Assembly (NCBI RefSeq): GCF_027947595.1
Contig: NZ_CP116257.1
Coordinates: 3,472,001-3,536,000, forward strand
DNA: 64,000 nucleotides
Source of the DNA: Streptomyces lienomycini
GTDB taxonomy: Bacteria; Actinomycetota; Actinomycetes; Streptomycetales; Streptomycetaceae
Reading direction: 5' to 3'
Shown here: piece by piece, positions 51,156 to 60,724 of the stretch
Layout: every line of letters starts with the position of its first letter
Numbering within the stretch: position 1 is the first letter of the stretch
The notes under the pieces: generated by a model
What the model was told of the DNA's origin: nothing
Database searches by the model: none
What the model saw: only the letters and a program-made list of their open reading frames with translations
Program-made: the position numbers and the translations under genes

Positions 51156-53122
51156 TCAGTCGGACACGTCGACGCCGTAGCTCCGGGCGAGGGCGCCGAG
51201 GCCGTGGTCGTAGCCCTGGCCGACCGCCCGCAGCCGCCAGCTCTGCCCGCGCCGGTAGATCTCCGCCAGCAGCATCGTCCGCTCGGTGGTGGCCGCGTCC
51301 AGCGTGGCCTGGGCGAGGGCGGCCGCGCTGGTGCCGGGGCCGGAGGCGATGTGCAGGGCACCCACGTCGCCGAAGGCCGGGGAGCCGTCGATCGCGGCGG
51401 CGACGACGACCTTGCGGGCCGAGGACGGCAGCGTGGCCAGGTCCACGCTGACGGTCTGCTCGGTCGGGCCGTCGCTCAGCAGCCGCACGGTGCCGCCCGG
51501 GTTCTCCGGGGCACCGTAGAAGACGAAGTCCTCGTCGAAGGAGACCTGTTCGTCCTCGTCCAGCACGAACGCCACCACATCGATCTCGCACGCCGTCTGC
51601 TGCGCCCAGGACGCGGTGACCGTCCAGCGGTGCGCCCGTTCGCGCCTCGTCGGCAGGGGCAGGTCGACGACGCCACCGCGCGGCAGCACATGGGCGGCCG
51701 CGCGCCTGCCCTTTGCCCCGGGCGCCTCGGTGACCACCGGGGCGACCAGCCACGCGGCGTCGTGCGTGGGCAGGAGCAGCGAGGTGATCCGGGGCAGTCG
51801 GCGATCCGCGTGGCCGCCGTCGAGGACGACCACGTCGGTGACGCCGGCGGAGAGGTTGACGGCCGCGGCCCCGCCGAGTTCGACGACGCGGGTGCGGGCG
51901 GCCACCGCGTCGGGGTGGGTGCCGCCGAGCACGAGGACCCGCCGCCCGGAGAGCGGCCCGCGCGGCTTCGCGGAGCGCTTCCTGCCGGACGCCGGACCGG
52001 CGGCGGCCTCGCCGGGCTCCGGTTCGCGTGGCGTCGGCACGGCCGGCAGCCCGGGGAGGGCGCCGTCGCGGGCTCCGGGGCCATGACCGCCTCCGCGGCC
52101 GTCGCGGGCTCCGAGGCCGTGACCGGCTCCGCGGCCGGCACGGGATCCGGAGCCGACACGGGGCGCGGCGTCGGCACGCGGTCCGGGGCCGCCGCCCCCT
52201 CGTGCGAGATGCCGGGACGCACATCGCCGAGCAGGCGCAGGAAGGCCGACTCGTCGATCACCGGCACGCCCTCCGCGCGCGCCCGGCGTGCCTTGCCCGA
52301 GCCCGCGGCCGGCTCGTTGGTGACCAGGGCGCTGGTGTGCCTGCTGACCGAGGTCATCATGTTGAGCCCCGCCGCGACGCCCCGCAGCACGAGGTCCGCC
52401 CGGGCGGTTCGCGTCTCGCCGGTGACGGCGACCTTCATGCCCTGCACCAGCGGCCCGCCCGGGGCGAGCCGTCCCGGGTTGCGGAAGGCGCACGGTGTCT
52501 TCGGCGGCAGCGGCGCGAACCGCGGGTCCTGCCGCGGCGGGCACGCCACCAGCGGCAGCGGCAGGTCGAGTTGCGCCGCCTCCCGCAGCGAAGCGCGCAA
52601 CACCCCCGCCAGCACCCGGGTGTCGTCCAGCGCGTCGTGCGCCTTGACCTGGCGTACGCCGTAGTGCGCGGCGAGCGTGCCGAGCCTCAGGTCGTCGGTC
52701 GGCGGGTCGACGCGGCGGTTCAGCGCCAGGGTGCACAGCCGCCTGGCCACGGGCAGCCGCAGTCCCGCCCTCGCGAACTCGTGGGCGAGGAAGTCGTAGT
52801 CGAACTGGGCGTTGTGGGCGACCAGCACCCGGCCCTCCAGCAGCGCGCCGACGCGCTCCGCCACCTGCTCGAAGACCGGCGCCCCGTGCAGCCGCTCGGC
52901 CGTCAGTCCGTGCACGTGTACCGGCCCCGGATCGCAGCCGGGGTCGAGCAGGGTCGAGAACTCCCCGGTCTGCCGGCCGTCCGGGTCGAGGGTCACCACG
53001 GCCACGGACAGCACCCGGTCACGGCGCGGTACGAGACCGGAGGTCTCCACGTCGACCAACGCCCAATCGAGGGCGTAGTCGCGCAGGTCGGACAGATCGG
53101 AGGCGGCAGACGCGAGAGGCAT
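51156..53122 (-). pseudogene. Exonuclease-BRCT-BRCT-TerD fusion, frame broken by one base
   Basis: The first frame from ATG 53122 encodes a DEDD 3'-5' exonuclease (ALVDVETSGLVPRRDRVLSV, VAHNAQFDYDFLAHEF, AHDALDDTRVLAGVL), a BRCT-like domain (MKVAVTGETRTARADLVLRG, ALVTNEPAAGSGKARRARAE) and an Ala/Pro/Glu linker to about 52060. The second frame carries a further BRCT-like segment (GRRVLVLGGTHPDAVAARTR) and a TerD domain (CEIDVVAFVLDEDEQVSFDE, DFVFYGAPENPGGTVRLLSD) to the stop at 51156. One added base near the C-run at 52050-52060 joins them into about 655 residues. The break may be a sequencing error. ATG 53122 lacks a Shine-Dalgarno. Confidence 0.75.
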
Positions 53123-53280
53123 GGAGAAAGGATGGAGGTATGTCCACAACTCCTTCAACTCGAACGACGACTTCGGTGGCGATTGCTCCCGGTTTATGAC
53201 GACCCCGCCCCGCGCCGCTCGGCGCCCGGACACCCTGGCACACTGCGAGCGTGCCATCCGCCCCACCCCAGGAGGACTTC

Positions 53281-54357
53281 GTGAGCGTCGAGCGACTGCC
53301 GGACCGGCTGGCCGGACATCAGCGAGGGTTCGAGAAGCGCTTCGCCGAGTACTTCGACTCGCTCGAGGCGACGCTGGACGTGCCGGCGTTCAGCAGGTTC
53401 ACACCGGAGTGTCTGGAACTGCTGCGCGCGTTGTCGATGCGGGGCGGCAAACGGATGCGGGTGGTGCTGCTGTACGAGGCCGCCCGTCTGGTGACCGAGG
53501 CACCCGTCGAAGGGCTGGACGCCGCCGCGCTGAGCGTCGAACTGCTCCAGACCCACGGCCTGGTGCACGACGACCTCATCGACGACAGCGCCACCCGCCG
53601 GGGCGGCCCCACCACCTACTACGCCTACCGGGAACGGTTCCCCGAGCATCCGCGGGCGGCACTCGGACTCACCGTGCTCGCGGGCGACCTCGCGCTCGCC
53701 CTGAGCCTGCGGGTGCTGCTGGACGCCGGGCTGCCGGCCGCGGTGCGGCAGGCCATGGTCGAGGTCCAGACGCGGGCCGCGGCCGACACCTTCGTGGGGC
53801 AGATCGTCGACCTGGAACGGGACTTCACCGACACCCCGCCGGGCGACGCCGTCCTGCACGCCGTCGCCGACCACAAGACCGCCCGCTACTCCGTCCTCGC
53901 GCCCATGCGCCTGGGACTACTGGCCGCCGGTGAGCAACCGGGAGCACACGAGGCCGAGTTGAGCGACTACGCACGCCTGATCGGCATCTGCGGACAGATG
54001 CGCGACGACTACCTGGACCTGTTCGGCGACGCGGAGGCGATGGGGAAGCCGACCGGCACCGACATCCGCGAGGGCAGGCACACGTACACCGTCGTCCGCC
54101 TGCTGTCCGCCGTGAACGGGGCCGAGCGGGCCTTCGTGAAGGAGGCCCTGGGCCATCGCGCCTGCACGCAGGAGACCATCGCCGAGATCCGCGCGATCGG
54201 TGAACGTGCCGGTGTCCCCGACCGGATGCGCGCCGAGATGCGGCAGTACGCCGAGCAGGCCCGCCAGGTGGCGGCCCGTTGGCGGCCCCGGTGGCGCGAG
54301 GACGCCGTCGCCTTCTTCGAGCTGCTGCCGCGCTGGAGCGTCGAGCGGTCCCGCTGA
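53281..54357 (+). CDS. Polyprenyl diphosphate synthase (E-type)
   Basis: 358 residues. First aspartate-rich motif [18 protein letters not shown], with RGGKRMRVVLLYEAARLV before it, and second motif GQMRDDYLDLFGDAEAMGKP, with KTARYSVLAPMRLGL between them. It condenses isopentenyl diphosphate with an allylic diphosphate to make a C20 or longer chain. Five residues before the first Asp motif is a threonine (LLQTHGLVHDD), not a bulky aromatic residue. GTG 53281 is preferred over GTG 53251 because of AGGAGGACTTC. It converges on ureD with a 5-bp gap. Confidence 0.9.
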   Translation: MSVERLPDRLAGHQRGFEKRFAEYFDSLEATLDVPAFSRFTPECLELLRALSMRGGKRMRVVLLYEAARLVTEAPVEGLDAAALSVELLQTHGLVHDDLIDDSATRRGGPTTYYAYRERFPEHPRAALGLTVLAGDLALALSLRVLLDAGLPAAVRQAMVEVQTRAAADTFVGQIVDLERDFTDTPPGDAVLHAVADHKTARYSVLAPMRLGLLAAGEQPGAHEAELSDYARLIGICGQMRDDYLDLFGDAEAMGKPTGTDIREGRHTYTVVRLLSAVNGAERAFVKEALGHRACTQETIAEIRAIGERAGVPDRMRAEMRQYAEQARQVAARWRPRWREDAVAFFELLPRWSVERSR

Positions 54358-54362
54358 TCCGG

Positions 54363-55202
54363 TCACACGGCGGCCGGCACGAGGCCCCCGGGCTCGTGCG
54401 CACGGCTCAGCAGACGCGCCGCCGCACCGTCGAGCAGCCGCCGCAGGACCGCCGTGTCGGGGGCGAGGGCACTGAACAGCGTCCCCCCGCCGGGCAGCTC
54501 CATGAGGGCCGTGTCGGCTGCGGGGAACGCGGCGGCGGCGGTCTCGTCGGGCACCGGGCGGCCGGGGTCCACGACCAGCAGAGTCCCGGCCGCGGCCCGT
54601 CCCGCGGTGACGGCCGGGCCGTCCCATCCGGGCGCTGCCGGACCCGCGCCGAGTTCCTGGTCGTAGAGCGGGCCGCCCCCGGTCTCGACGCGAACCCGCT
54701 GGCGGAACCCGCCGCAGGGCTCGCCGTGCCGGCCGAACAGCACTTCCTCACGCAGGACGAGCCGGGCACCCGGCTCCAGCACCACCCGGGTGTCCGTGAC
54801 GTGCCGGCAGCCCCGGGCGGCGATCACCAGCTCCGGGAGCCAGGCCAGGGCGGCGCCCGCACCCACGTGGATGCGGACGTCCAGGCGCGACCGGCCGCCG
54901 TAGGTTCCCGGCAGCAGGAGGGTGGTGGCGATCTCGCCCAGTACGAGAGCGCTGCCGGGTCCCACCCGGACCTCCAGGCGCAGCCGGTCGCCGCCGAGCG
55001 GCCCCGCCGCGCCGGCCGCGAGGTGGACGCGGGCGGGATCGGTCGTGCGGCCGACCCAGGCCGTGGCCGGGGTGTCGGCGAGCGGTGCCGTCGCCCGCAG
55101 CATCAGCGGCCACCCCGAGCGCAGCACCGAGATCCTGGTGCGGGGCCGTCCCGGCCCGCCTCCGGCGAGTTCGGTGGCCAGCCGGGCGGATGCCTCGGTC
55201 AT
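54363..55202 (-). CDS. ureD: Urease accessory protein UreD
   Basis: 279 residues of mostly beta structure: SVLRSGWPLMLRATAPLADT, LRLEVRVGPGSALVLGEIAT, and FGRHGEPCGGFRQRVRVETG. UreD binds apo-urease together with UreF and UreG and conducts nickel to the active site. ATG 55202 follows GAGGAGCG. It begins 10 bp after ureG, as the last gene of the urease operon. Confidence 0.87.
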   Translation of the reverse strand: MTEASARLATELAGGGPGRPRTRISVLRSGWPLMLRATAPLADTPATAWVGRTTDPARVHLAAGAAGPLGGDRLRLEVRVGPGSALVLGEIATTLLLPGTYGGRSRLDVRIHVGAGAALAWLPELVIAARGCRHVTDTRVVLEPGARLVLREEVLFGRHGEPCGGFRQRVRVETGGGPLYDQELGAGPAAPGWDGPAVTAGRAAAGTLLVVDPGRPVPDETAAAAFPAADTALMELPGGGTLFSALAPDTAVLRRLLDGAAARLLSRAHEPGGLVPAAV

Positions 55203-55212
55203 CGCACGCTCC

Positions 55213-55908
55213 TCAGCCGCCGTCGGCCAGTCGTTCGCGCACCCAGGCGGTGACCCCGCCCGCCGAGGGGTCCTCGACGAGGGACAGGAAGCACACGGGC
55301 AGGTCGTCGCGTTTGGCCTTGGCGTCACGGGCCATCACCGACAGATCGGCGTCCACCTGACCGGCGAGGTCCGTCTTGTTGACGACCAGCAGGTCCGACG
55401 CGGTCACCCCGGGCCCGCCCTTGCGGGGCACCTTGTCGCCGCCGGAGACGTCGATCACGAAGATCTGGTGGTGGATCAGACCGTGGCTGAAGGTGGCGGT
55501 GAGGTTGTCCCCGCCGCTCTCGATCAGGATCAGGTCCAGTGGCGGCAGGCTCCGCTCCAGGTCCTCGACGGCTTCGAGGTTGGCGGAGATGTCGTCCCGG
55601 ATCGCGGTGTGCGGGCAGCATCCGGTCTCGACCGCCCGGACGCGCTCGGCGGGCAGCACCCCGTTGCGCAGCAGGAAGTCGGCGTCCTCGGTGGTGTAGA
55701 TGTCGTTGGTGACGACGGCCAGTTGCAGCTCGTCGGCCAGCGACCGGCACAGCGCCGCGACCAACGCGGTCTTGCCGGACCCCACCGGACCGCCGAGGCC
55801 GATCCGCAGCGGCCGCCCCGGAGTCCGGGCGAGGCGGCCCGGGGCGGGGGCCGGGTGCGGGTGCTCGTGTGTGTGCTCTTCCTCGGGATCGTGTCGGTCA
55901 GGACGCAA
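55213..55908 (-). CDS. ureG: Urease accessory GTPase UreG
   Basis: 231 residues. A His-rich N-terminus ([14 protein letters not shown]) that may bind nickel, P-loop [18 protein letters not shown], the metal-binding CPH motif in [32 protein letters not shown] and the guanine motif [13 protein letters not shown]. It hydrolyses GTP to drive nickel insertion. The TTG start at 55908 follows GGGAGG and overlaps the end of ureF by 11 bp. The His-rich extension may make up for the missing ureE. Confidence 0.9.
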   Translation of the reverse strand: MRPDRHDPEEEHTHEHPHPAPAPGRLARTPGRPLRIGLGGPVGSGKTALVAALCRSLADELQLAVVTNDIYTTEDADFLLRNGVLPAERVRAVETGCCPHTAIRDDISANLEAVEDLERSLPPLDLILIESGGDNLTATFSHGLIHHQIFVIDVSGGDKVPRKGGPGVTASDLLVVNKTDLAGQVDADLSVMARDAKAKRDDLPVCFLSLVEDPSAGGVTAWVRERLADGG

Positions 55909-56680
55909 AGAGACGCACCTCCCAGGTGGCGTGCAGTTCGGCTGAGATGTCCAGCGACGGGGCGCCGTACGCGGGCAGTTCGGCGGCGGGCGCGTCGGCG
56001 TGGCCGGTGGCCGCGGCGGCCAGTCGGTCGAGGTCGGACGCCAACCGGGCGAGGACGGCGTGCACGGCGAAGGGGTCGAGCCCCAGCAGCCGCACCGCCG
56101 CCGTGGCCGGGCCGGTCGCGGCGTCGTGCAGCGCGGCCGCCGCCGCCGCGTAGGGGCCGAGCCTCAGCGCCCCGGCCGCCGCGCCCAGGGCGACGGGCTG
56201 GTGCGGGCCGCCCGGCAGCGCGGCGGCGAGCGCGTCCAGCCCGGGATGGGGGCCGATCGCCCGGGCCGTGCGCAGCAGTTGCCGGCCGAGCTTGCGGGAG
56301 GTGGCACGCAACGCCGGAGCCGGGGTGCGCGCCTCGAACTCGGTGTCGAGCGCGCCGAGCCGGCCCTCCCCGACCACCCCGGTCTCCGCTTCCGGCAGCC
56401 CGCCGAAGGACCCCGTCTCGGCTTCCGGCAGCCCGCCGAACGCCGCGCAGGCCGCGGCGGCGAAGGCGGCCGCGGTGGCCCCGCTGGTGGCGACCCGGCC
56501 GCGCAGGAACGCCTCCAGCGTGCCGGGATCCGACACGCGCCCCGCCACGACCGCCGCCTCCAGTCCGCCGGAGTGGGCGTGACCGCCCGCGGGGAAGCGC
56601 CCGTCCGCCAGCATCAGCAGGGCGGCGGTCCCGGCAGCTGGGTCGACGGTCCCGGCAGCTGGGTCGACGGGCCCGGTCAA
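55898..56680 (-). CDS. ureF: Urease accessory protein UreF
   Basis: 260 residues from a proposed TTG at 56680 overlapping the ureC stop (TTGA); an ATG near 56620 is an alternative. All-helical UreF core: [55 protein letters not shown] and [20 protein letters not shown]. Two in-frame duplications are visible: VDPAAGT twice at the N-terminus (21-bp DNA repeat at 56627-56668) and [10 protein letters not shown] twice in the middle (33-bp period). They suggest recent slippage or local duplication. Confidence 0.85.
   Translation of the reverse strand: MTGPVDPAAGTVDPAAGTAALLMLADGRFPAGGHAHSGGLEAAVVAGRVSDPGTLEAFLRGRVATSGATAAAFAAAACAAFGGLPEAETGSFGGLPEAETGVVGEGRLGALDTEFEARTPAPALRATSRKLGRQLLRTARAIGPHPGLDALAAALPGGPHQPVALGAAAGALRLGPYAAAAAALHDAATGPATAAVRLLGLDPFAVHAVLARLASDLDRLAAAATGHADAPAAELPAYGAPSLDISAELHATWEVRLFAS
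56627..56668. repeat. 21-bp tandem duplication at the 5' end of ureF
   Basis: Two identical 21-bp units (56627-56647 and 56648-56668) encode a repeated VDPAAGT just after the proposed ureF start. In phase with the reading frame. Confidence 0.85.
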
Positions 56681-58386
56681 AACAGGAAGTAACGGTGGTT
56701 CATCGGCAGTTCGGTCGCCGGCTCGTGGTCGACCACCTCCCCGTCGATGCGTACGGTGAACGTGTCCGGGTCGACCTCGATGTCCGGCAGCGCGTCGTTC
56801 TGCGGCAGGTCGGCCTTGGTCCGGCGGCGGGTGTTCTCCACCGGGACGAGTCTGCGGTCGAGCCCGAGCCGGTCCGCCAGGCCGTCCTCGATCGCGGCCG
56901 GCGCCACGAACGCCACGCTCGTCGCTCCGGCGGCCCTGGTGTGGACGTTGTAGCCCAGCCTCGGCAGCACCGGCTGCGGAGTGGGCACGGCGGCGTTGGG
57001 GTCGCCGAGCAGTGCCATCGCCGCCATGCCCGACTTGTAGACCGCCGTCGGCCGCACCCCGAACAGTGCGGGCTCCCACAGGACGAGGTCGGCGAGCTTG
57101 CCCGGCTCGACGGAACCGACCTCGCGTTCGAGACCGTGGATCGTCGCGGGGACGATCGTGTACTTGGCGACGTAGCGGCGGGCGCGGTGGTTGTCCGCCC
57201 GGCCGTCACCGGGGAGGGGACCGCGCAGCCTCTTCATCACGTGGGCGGTCTGCCAGGTCCGCCGCACCACCTCGCCGAGCCGGCCCATCGCCTGGGCGTC
57301 GGAGGTCATCGCCGAGATGGCGCCCATGTCCTGGAGGATGTCCTCCGCCGCCATCGTGGACGCCCGCACCCGGCTCTCGGCGAAGGCGAGTTCGGCCGGG
57401 ATGTTCGGGTTCAGGTGATGGGCGATCAGGCAGATGTCGAGCTGTTCGTCGGCCGTGTTGACGGTGAAGGGCCGGGTCGGCGTGGTCGAGGACGGCAGGA
57501 CGCAGGACTCGCCCGCGATCCGGATGATGTCCGGCGCGTGGCCGCCGCCGGCGCCCTCGGTGTGGAAGGCGTGAAACGTGCGGCCGTCGACCGCGCGCAG
57601 CATGTCCTCGACGAACCCGGCCTCGTTGAGGGTGTCGCTGTGGATCGCGACCTGGACCCCGGCCGCGTCGGCGACGCGCAGCGTGGTGTCGATGACGGCC
57701 GGAGTGGCGCCCCAGTCCTCATGGACCTTGAAGCCGCCCATGCCCGAGCGCAGTTGCTCCCACAGGGACTCCTCGTTGACCGTGCTGCCCCGGCCCAGGA
57801 AGAGCACGTTGACCGGCCACGGATCGAACCCCTCCAGCATCCGTTCCATCCACCAGCCGCCCGGCGTGGCCAGGGCCGCCTTCGACCCGTCGGTCGGCCC
57901 CGTGCCACCACCCACCAGGGTCGTGGTGCCGGCCTCCAGGGCGACGATCGACATGTCGGGAGACACGAAGTGGACATGGGTGTCCACCGTGCCGGCCGTC
58001 AGGATCAGCCCGCTGCCGTTGACCATCTCGGTGCAGGGCCCGATGACCAGGTCCGGATGGACCCCGTCCATGATGTCGGGGTTGCCGCACTTGCCGAGCG
58101 CGACGATCCGCCCGTCGCGGATCCCCACGTCGGTCTTCACCACACCCCAGTGGTCGAGCACCACGACGCCGCCGATCACCAGGTCCGGGGTTCCCTCGGC
58201 CCGGGTGGCGTGCGACTGCCCCTGCGACTCGCGTCCGGACTTGCCGCCGCCGAAGACGGTCTCGTCGCCGCCGACACACCGGTCCTCCTCGACCTCGATG
58301 AGGATGTCGGTGTCGGCGAGCCGGATCCGGTCGCCCTTGGTGGGCCCGAGCGAGGCGACGTAGTCGCGCCGGTCGATCTCAGCCAT
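56677..58386 (-). CDS. ureC: Urease alpha subunit UreC
   Basis: 569 residues, normal length. Nickel ligands and catalytic residues are visible: [12 protein letters not shown], the carbamylated lysine in [43 protein letters not shown] and [15 protein letters not shown] with the nickel-bound aspartate. The mobile flap reads [12 protein letters not shown]: the usual cysteine (position 322 here) is alanine, while the flap histidine is kept. ATG 58386 overlaps ureB by 8 bp. It hydrolyses urea to ammonia and carbamate with UreA and UreB. Confidence 0.95.
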   Translation of the reverse strand: MAEIDRRDYVASLGPTKGDRIRLADTDILIEVEEDRCVGGDETVFGGGKSGRESQGQSHATRAEGTPDLVIGGVVVLDHWGVVKTDVGIRDGRIVALGKCGNPDIMDGVHPDLVIGPCTEMVNGSGLILTAGTVDTHVHFVSPDMSIVALEAGTTTLVGGGTGPTDGSKAALATPGGWWMERMLEGFDPWPVNVLFLGRGSTVNEESLWEQLRSGMGGFKVHEDWGATPAVIDTTLRVADAAGVQVAIHSDTLNEAGFVEDMLRAVDGRTFHAFHTEGAGGGHAPDIIRIAGESCVLPSSTTPTRPFTVNTADEQLDICLIAHHLNPNIPAELAFAESRVRASTMAAEDILQDMGAISAMTSDAQAMGRLGEVVRRTWQTAHVMKRLRGPLPGDGRADNHRARRYVAKYTIVPATIHGLEREVGSVEPGKLADLVLWEPALFGVRPTAVYKSGMAAMALLGDPNAAVPTPQPVLPRLGYNVHTRAAGATSVAFVAPAAIEDGLADRLGLDRRLVPVENTRRRTKADLPQNDALPDIEVDPDTFTVRIDGEVVDHEPATELPMNHRYFLF

Positions 58387-58801
58387 CGAGGGCTCCTCCG
58401 CACGCGCCGCGCAGCCCGCGCACGATGCGCCGGCCACCGAGTGGAACGAGCTCGACCTCGACGGTGGCGCCCGGGTCGAAGCGCCGCATCCCACCGGCCA
58501 GGATGTTCAGCCGGTGCCCCCAGGCACGGTCACGGTCGAAGCTCAGCGCCGGGTTGACCTCGGCGAAGTGGTAGTGCGAACCGACGCTGACCGGGCGGTC
58601 CGCCGTGTTGAGGACCGAGACACTGATCACCGGACGGCCCGCGTTGATGGTCACCGGCCCGGGACCGTAGATGATCTGGCCCGGCGCCCCGGGCTCGTCG
58701 GCCGACTCCGCGCCGGGCTGCACCAACCCGGTCGACTCCCCCTTGCCCGACCCCGGAACGAGGGACTTGCCGCTGCCCGGACGCCGCTGCCGCTCGCTCA
58801 C
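58379..58801 (-). CDS. ureB: Urease beta subunit UreB
   Basis: 140 residues. The core is [60 protein letters not shown]. An N-terminal extension of about 35 residues ([20 protein letters not shown] and on) is longer than in enteric UreB. GTG 58801 overlaps the ureA stop (GTGA). Confidence 0.92.
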   Translation of the reverse strand: MSERQRRPGSGKSLVPGSGKGESTGLVQPGAESADEPGAPGQIIYGPGPVTINAGRPVISVSVLNTADRPVSVGSHYHFAEVNPALSFDRDRAWGHRLNILAGGMRRFDPGATVEVELVPLGGRRIVRGLRGACGGALDG

Positions 58802-59100
58802 TGGATCGGCCCCTGCACCGCGATCAGCTTCGTGCCGTCCAGGAAGGTCGCCTCGACCTGGACCTGGGCGAGCATGTCGGCCACCCCGTCCATCACCTCG
58901 TCCCGGCGCAGCACGTTCCGGCCCGCGTCCTGGAGGTCCGCCTTGGTCCGTCCGTCGCGGGCCCCTTCGAGAAGGAAGGAGGAGATGATCGCCGTGGCCT
59001 CCGGGAGGTTGAGCTTGAGACCCCGCTCCCGGCGTTCCTCGGCGAGTCTGGCCGCCGTGTAGATCATCAGTCGCTCCCGCTCCTGAAGACTGAGCAGCAT
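58798..59100 (-). CDS. ureA: Urease gamma subunit UreA
   Basis: 100 residues, standard length: [71 protein letters not shown]. First gene of the operon ureABCFGD. ATG 59100 follows GGAGACGGTG. The 262 bp upstream are shared with the divergent isoprenoid operon. Confidence 0.93.
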   Translation of the reverse strand: MLLSLQERERLMIYTAARLAEERRERGLKLNLPEATAIISSFLLEGARDGRTKADLQDAGRNVLRRDEVMDGVADMLAQVQVEATFLDGTKLIAVQGPIQ

Positions 59101-59287
59101 CACCGTCTCCGCTCTGTCCGCGCCGGTCGGCACGGACCGGCGGTTGCGTGTACCGGGAGCCAGCCTGGCACGGAGGCCGACGGAGGGAGGGGTGATGTTG
59201 CGCCACTGGGGGACTCCGCGGCGTGCGGACCGCCCGACACCTGTTCCCCACATCACTCAAAGGGGCATTCGGGATCTTCTGCCGCCC

Positions 59288-59314
59288 GCGTCCGGTCATG
59301 CTCTGACCGGACGC
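59288..59314. promoter_or_regulatory. 11-bp perfect inverted repeat between ureA and the isoprenoid operon
   Basis: GCGTCCGGTCA (59288-59298) and TGACCGGACGC (59304-59314) flank a 5-nt TGCTC. It lies 49 bp before the small-protein start in a divergent promoter region, so an operator is more likely than a terminator. Confidence 0.5.
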
Positions 59315-59362
59315 GCCGTCGACCAGGCGCGTTCGTGGCCACGTGAATTCCTGGGGAGAAGC

Positions 59363-59647
59363 ATGACGGACTCGACACACCGGGGGCCGGGAGAGGACGA
59401 CCGGGCCGTGCTGCTGGTCGCCGGACTGGCCGACCTGGCGGTGAGCGCGATCGGCTCGGCGGCGGGCGGGCTGCGGGGGCTCCTCGGCCGCTCGGACACC
59501 ACCGACCTGGTGCGGGAGGCGGAACAGGATCTCCAGGCCCGGGGCAGGCTGGCCCTGGACCGGTACGCGCACGTGCCTCCGGCCCACCTGGAGGTCCTCG
59601 CGCAGCACGTGAAGGCACGCCGCGCAGCCGACGACGGCGATGTCTGA
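59363..59647 (+). CDS. Small protein of unknown function, first gene of an isoprenoid operon
   Basis: 94 residues. A central weakly hydrophobic, Gly/Ala-rich helix ([20 protein letters not shown]) is followed by [20 protein letters not shown] and a basic end ([13 protein letters not shown]). It could lie on the membrane surface. No family recognised. ATG 59363 follows GGGGAGAAGC. It overlaps the polyprenyl synthase start by 8 bp, so they are coupled. Confidence 0.72.
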   Translation: MTDSTHRGPGEDDRAVLLVAGLADLAVSAIGSAAGGLRGLLGRSDTTDLVREAEQDLQARGRLALDRYAHVPPAHLEVLAQHVKARRAADDGDV

Positions 59648-60698
59648 CCGCTGGGACCAGGCCGACCTCAAGGCCCGCGTCGACCGCGTCCTGCGGAGCT
59701 TCCTCGACGAGGAGGCCGGACACCTGTCGGCGGTCGACGAAGCCCTCGCGCCCCTGGCCGGCCAACTGCGGACGGCCGCCGGACACGGCAAACGGCTGCG
59801 TGCGGCCTTCTGCTACTGGGGGTGGCGGGCGGCAGGGCAACCCGAGAGCGACGCGCTCGTACGGGCGGCGGCCTCCATGGAACTGGTGCACGCCGCCGCG
59901 ATCGTCCACGACGACCTCATCGACGACAGCCGCCTGCGCCACGGCCTGCCCACCGCCCACGTCGCCCTGGAAGCCGTACTCGCCCGGGACGGCCGCCCCG
60001 ACGCCGCGACGGCGGCGCGGTCCCTGGCCATGCTGGTGGGCGACCACCTCATGGTCCTCGCGGGCCGCCTGTTCACCACCAGCGGCCTGCCCGCCGCCTA
60101 CCTCGCCCGCGCCCGCGACCTGTGGGCGGCCCTCGCCCGTGAACTCATCGCCGGCGAGTGCCTGGAGATCCTGCACACCGGTGGACCTCCGGACACCGAC
60201 ACCTCCCTGAAGGTCGTCCGCTACAAGACCGCCAAGTACACCGTCGAGCACCCCCTGCTCATCGGCGGCCTGCTGGCCGGCGCCGCCCCCGCACTGCGGG
60301 ACACCTACCGGGCCTACGGACTGCCGCTCGGCGAGGCCTTCCAACTCCGCGACGACCTGCTCGGCCTGTTCGGGGAGCAGGAACGCACCGGGAAGGCGGG
60401 CCTGGACGACCTGCGCGCCCACCGGCCCACCGCACTGCTCGCCGAGACCTGGAAGGCCGCCGACGCGTCCCAACGGGAGTGGCTGCGGCGCCTGCTGGGC
60501 CGTGGTGACCTGGACACGACCCACCTGCACGACGTGCGCCGCCTCATGCGTGAGCTGAAGGCACCGCAACGGGTCGAGCAGATGATCGCCGACCGCGTGG
60601 AGCGGGCCACCCGCGCCCTGGACGCCCCCGGGACGCCACCGCACGCGCGCCGGGCGCTGCGCGAACTCGCCCAGCAGGCCACCGACCGCATCCACTGA
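59640..60698 (+). CDS. Polyprenyl diphosphate synthase, second copy
   Basis: 352 residues. First Asp-rich motif [20 protein letters not shown], with [19 protein letters not shown] before it and [20 protein letters not shown] after; second motif [21 protein letters not shown] histidine or glutamate, not an aromatic residue, lies ahead of the first motif ([14 protein letters not shown]), so product length is unclear. It is followed 26 bp downstream by a latex-clearing-protein-like oxygenase, which suggests that its product or a derivative is the oxygenase substrate. Confidence 0.9.
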   Translation: MSDRWDQADLKARVDRVLRSFLDEEAGHLSAVDEALAPLAGQLRTAAGHGKRLRAAFCYWGWRAAGQPESDALVRAAASMELVHAAAIVHDDLIDDSRLRHGLPTAHVALEAVLARDGRPDAATAARSLAMLVGDHLMVLAGRLFTTSGLPAAYLARARDLWAALARELIAGECLEILHTGGPPDTDTSLKVVRYKTAKYTVEHPLLIGGLLAGAAPALRDTYRAYGLPLGEAFQLRDDLLGLFGEQERTGKAGLDDLRAHRPTALLAETWKAADASQREWLRRLLGRGDLDTTHLHDVRRLMRELKAPQRVEQMIADRVERATRALDAPGTPPHARRALRELAQQATDRIH

Positions 60699-60724
60699 CC
60701 GTGTCCACTGACGAGGAGACCGCG

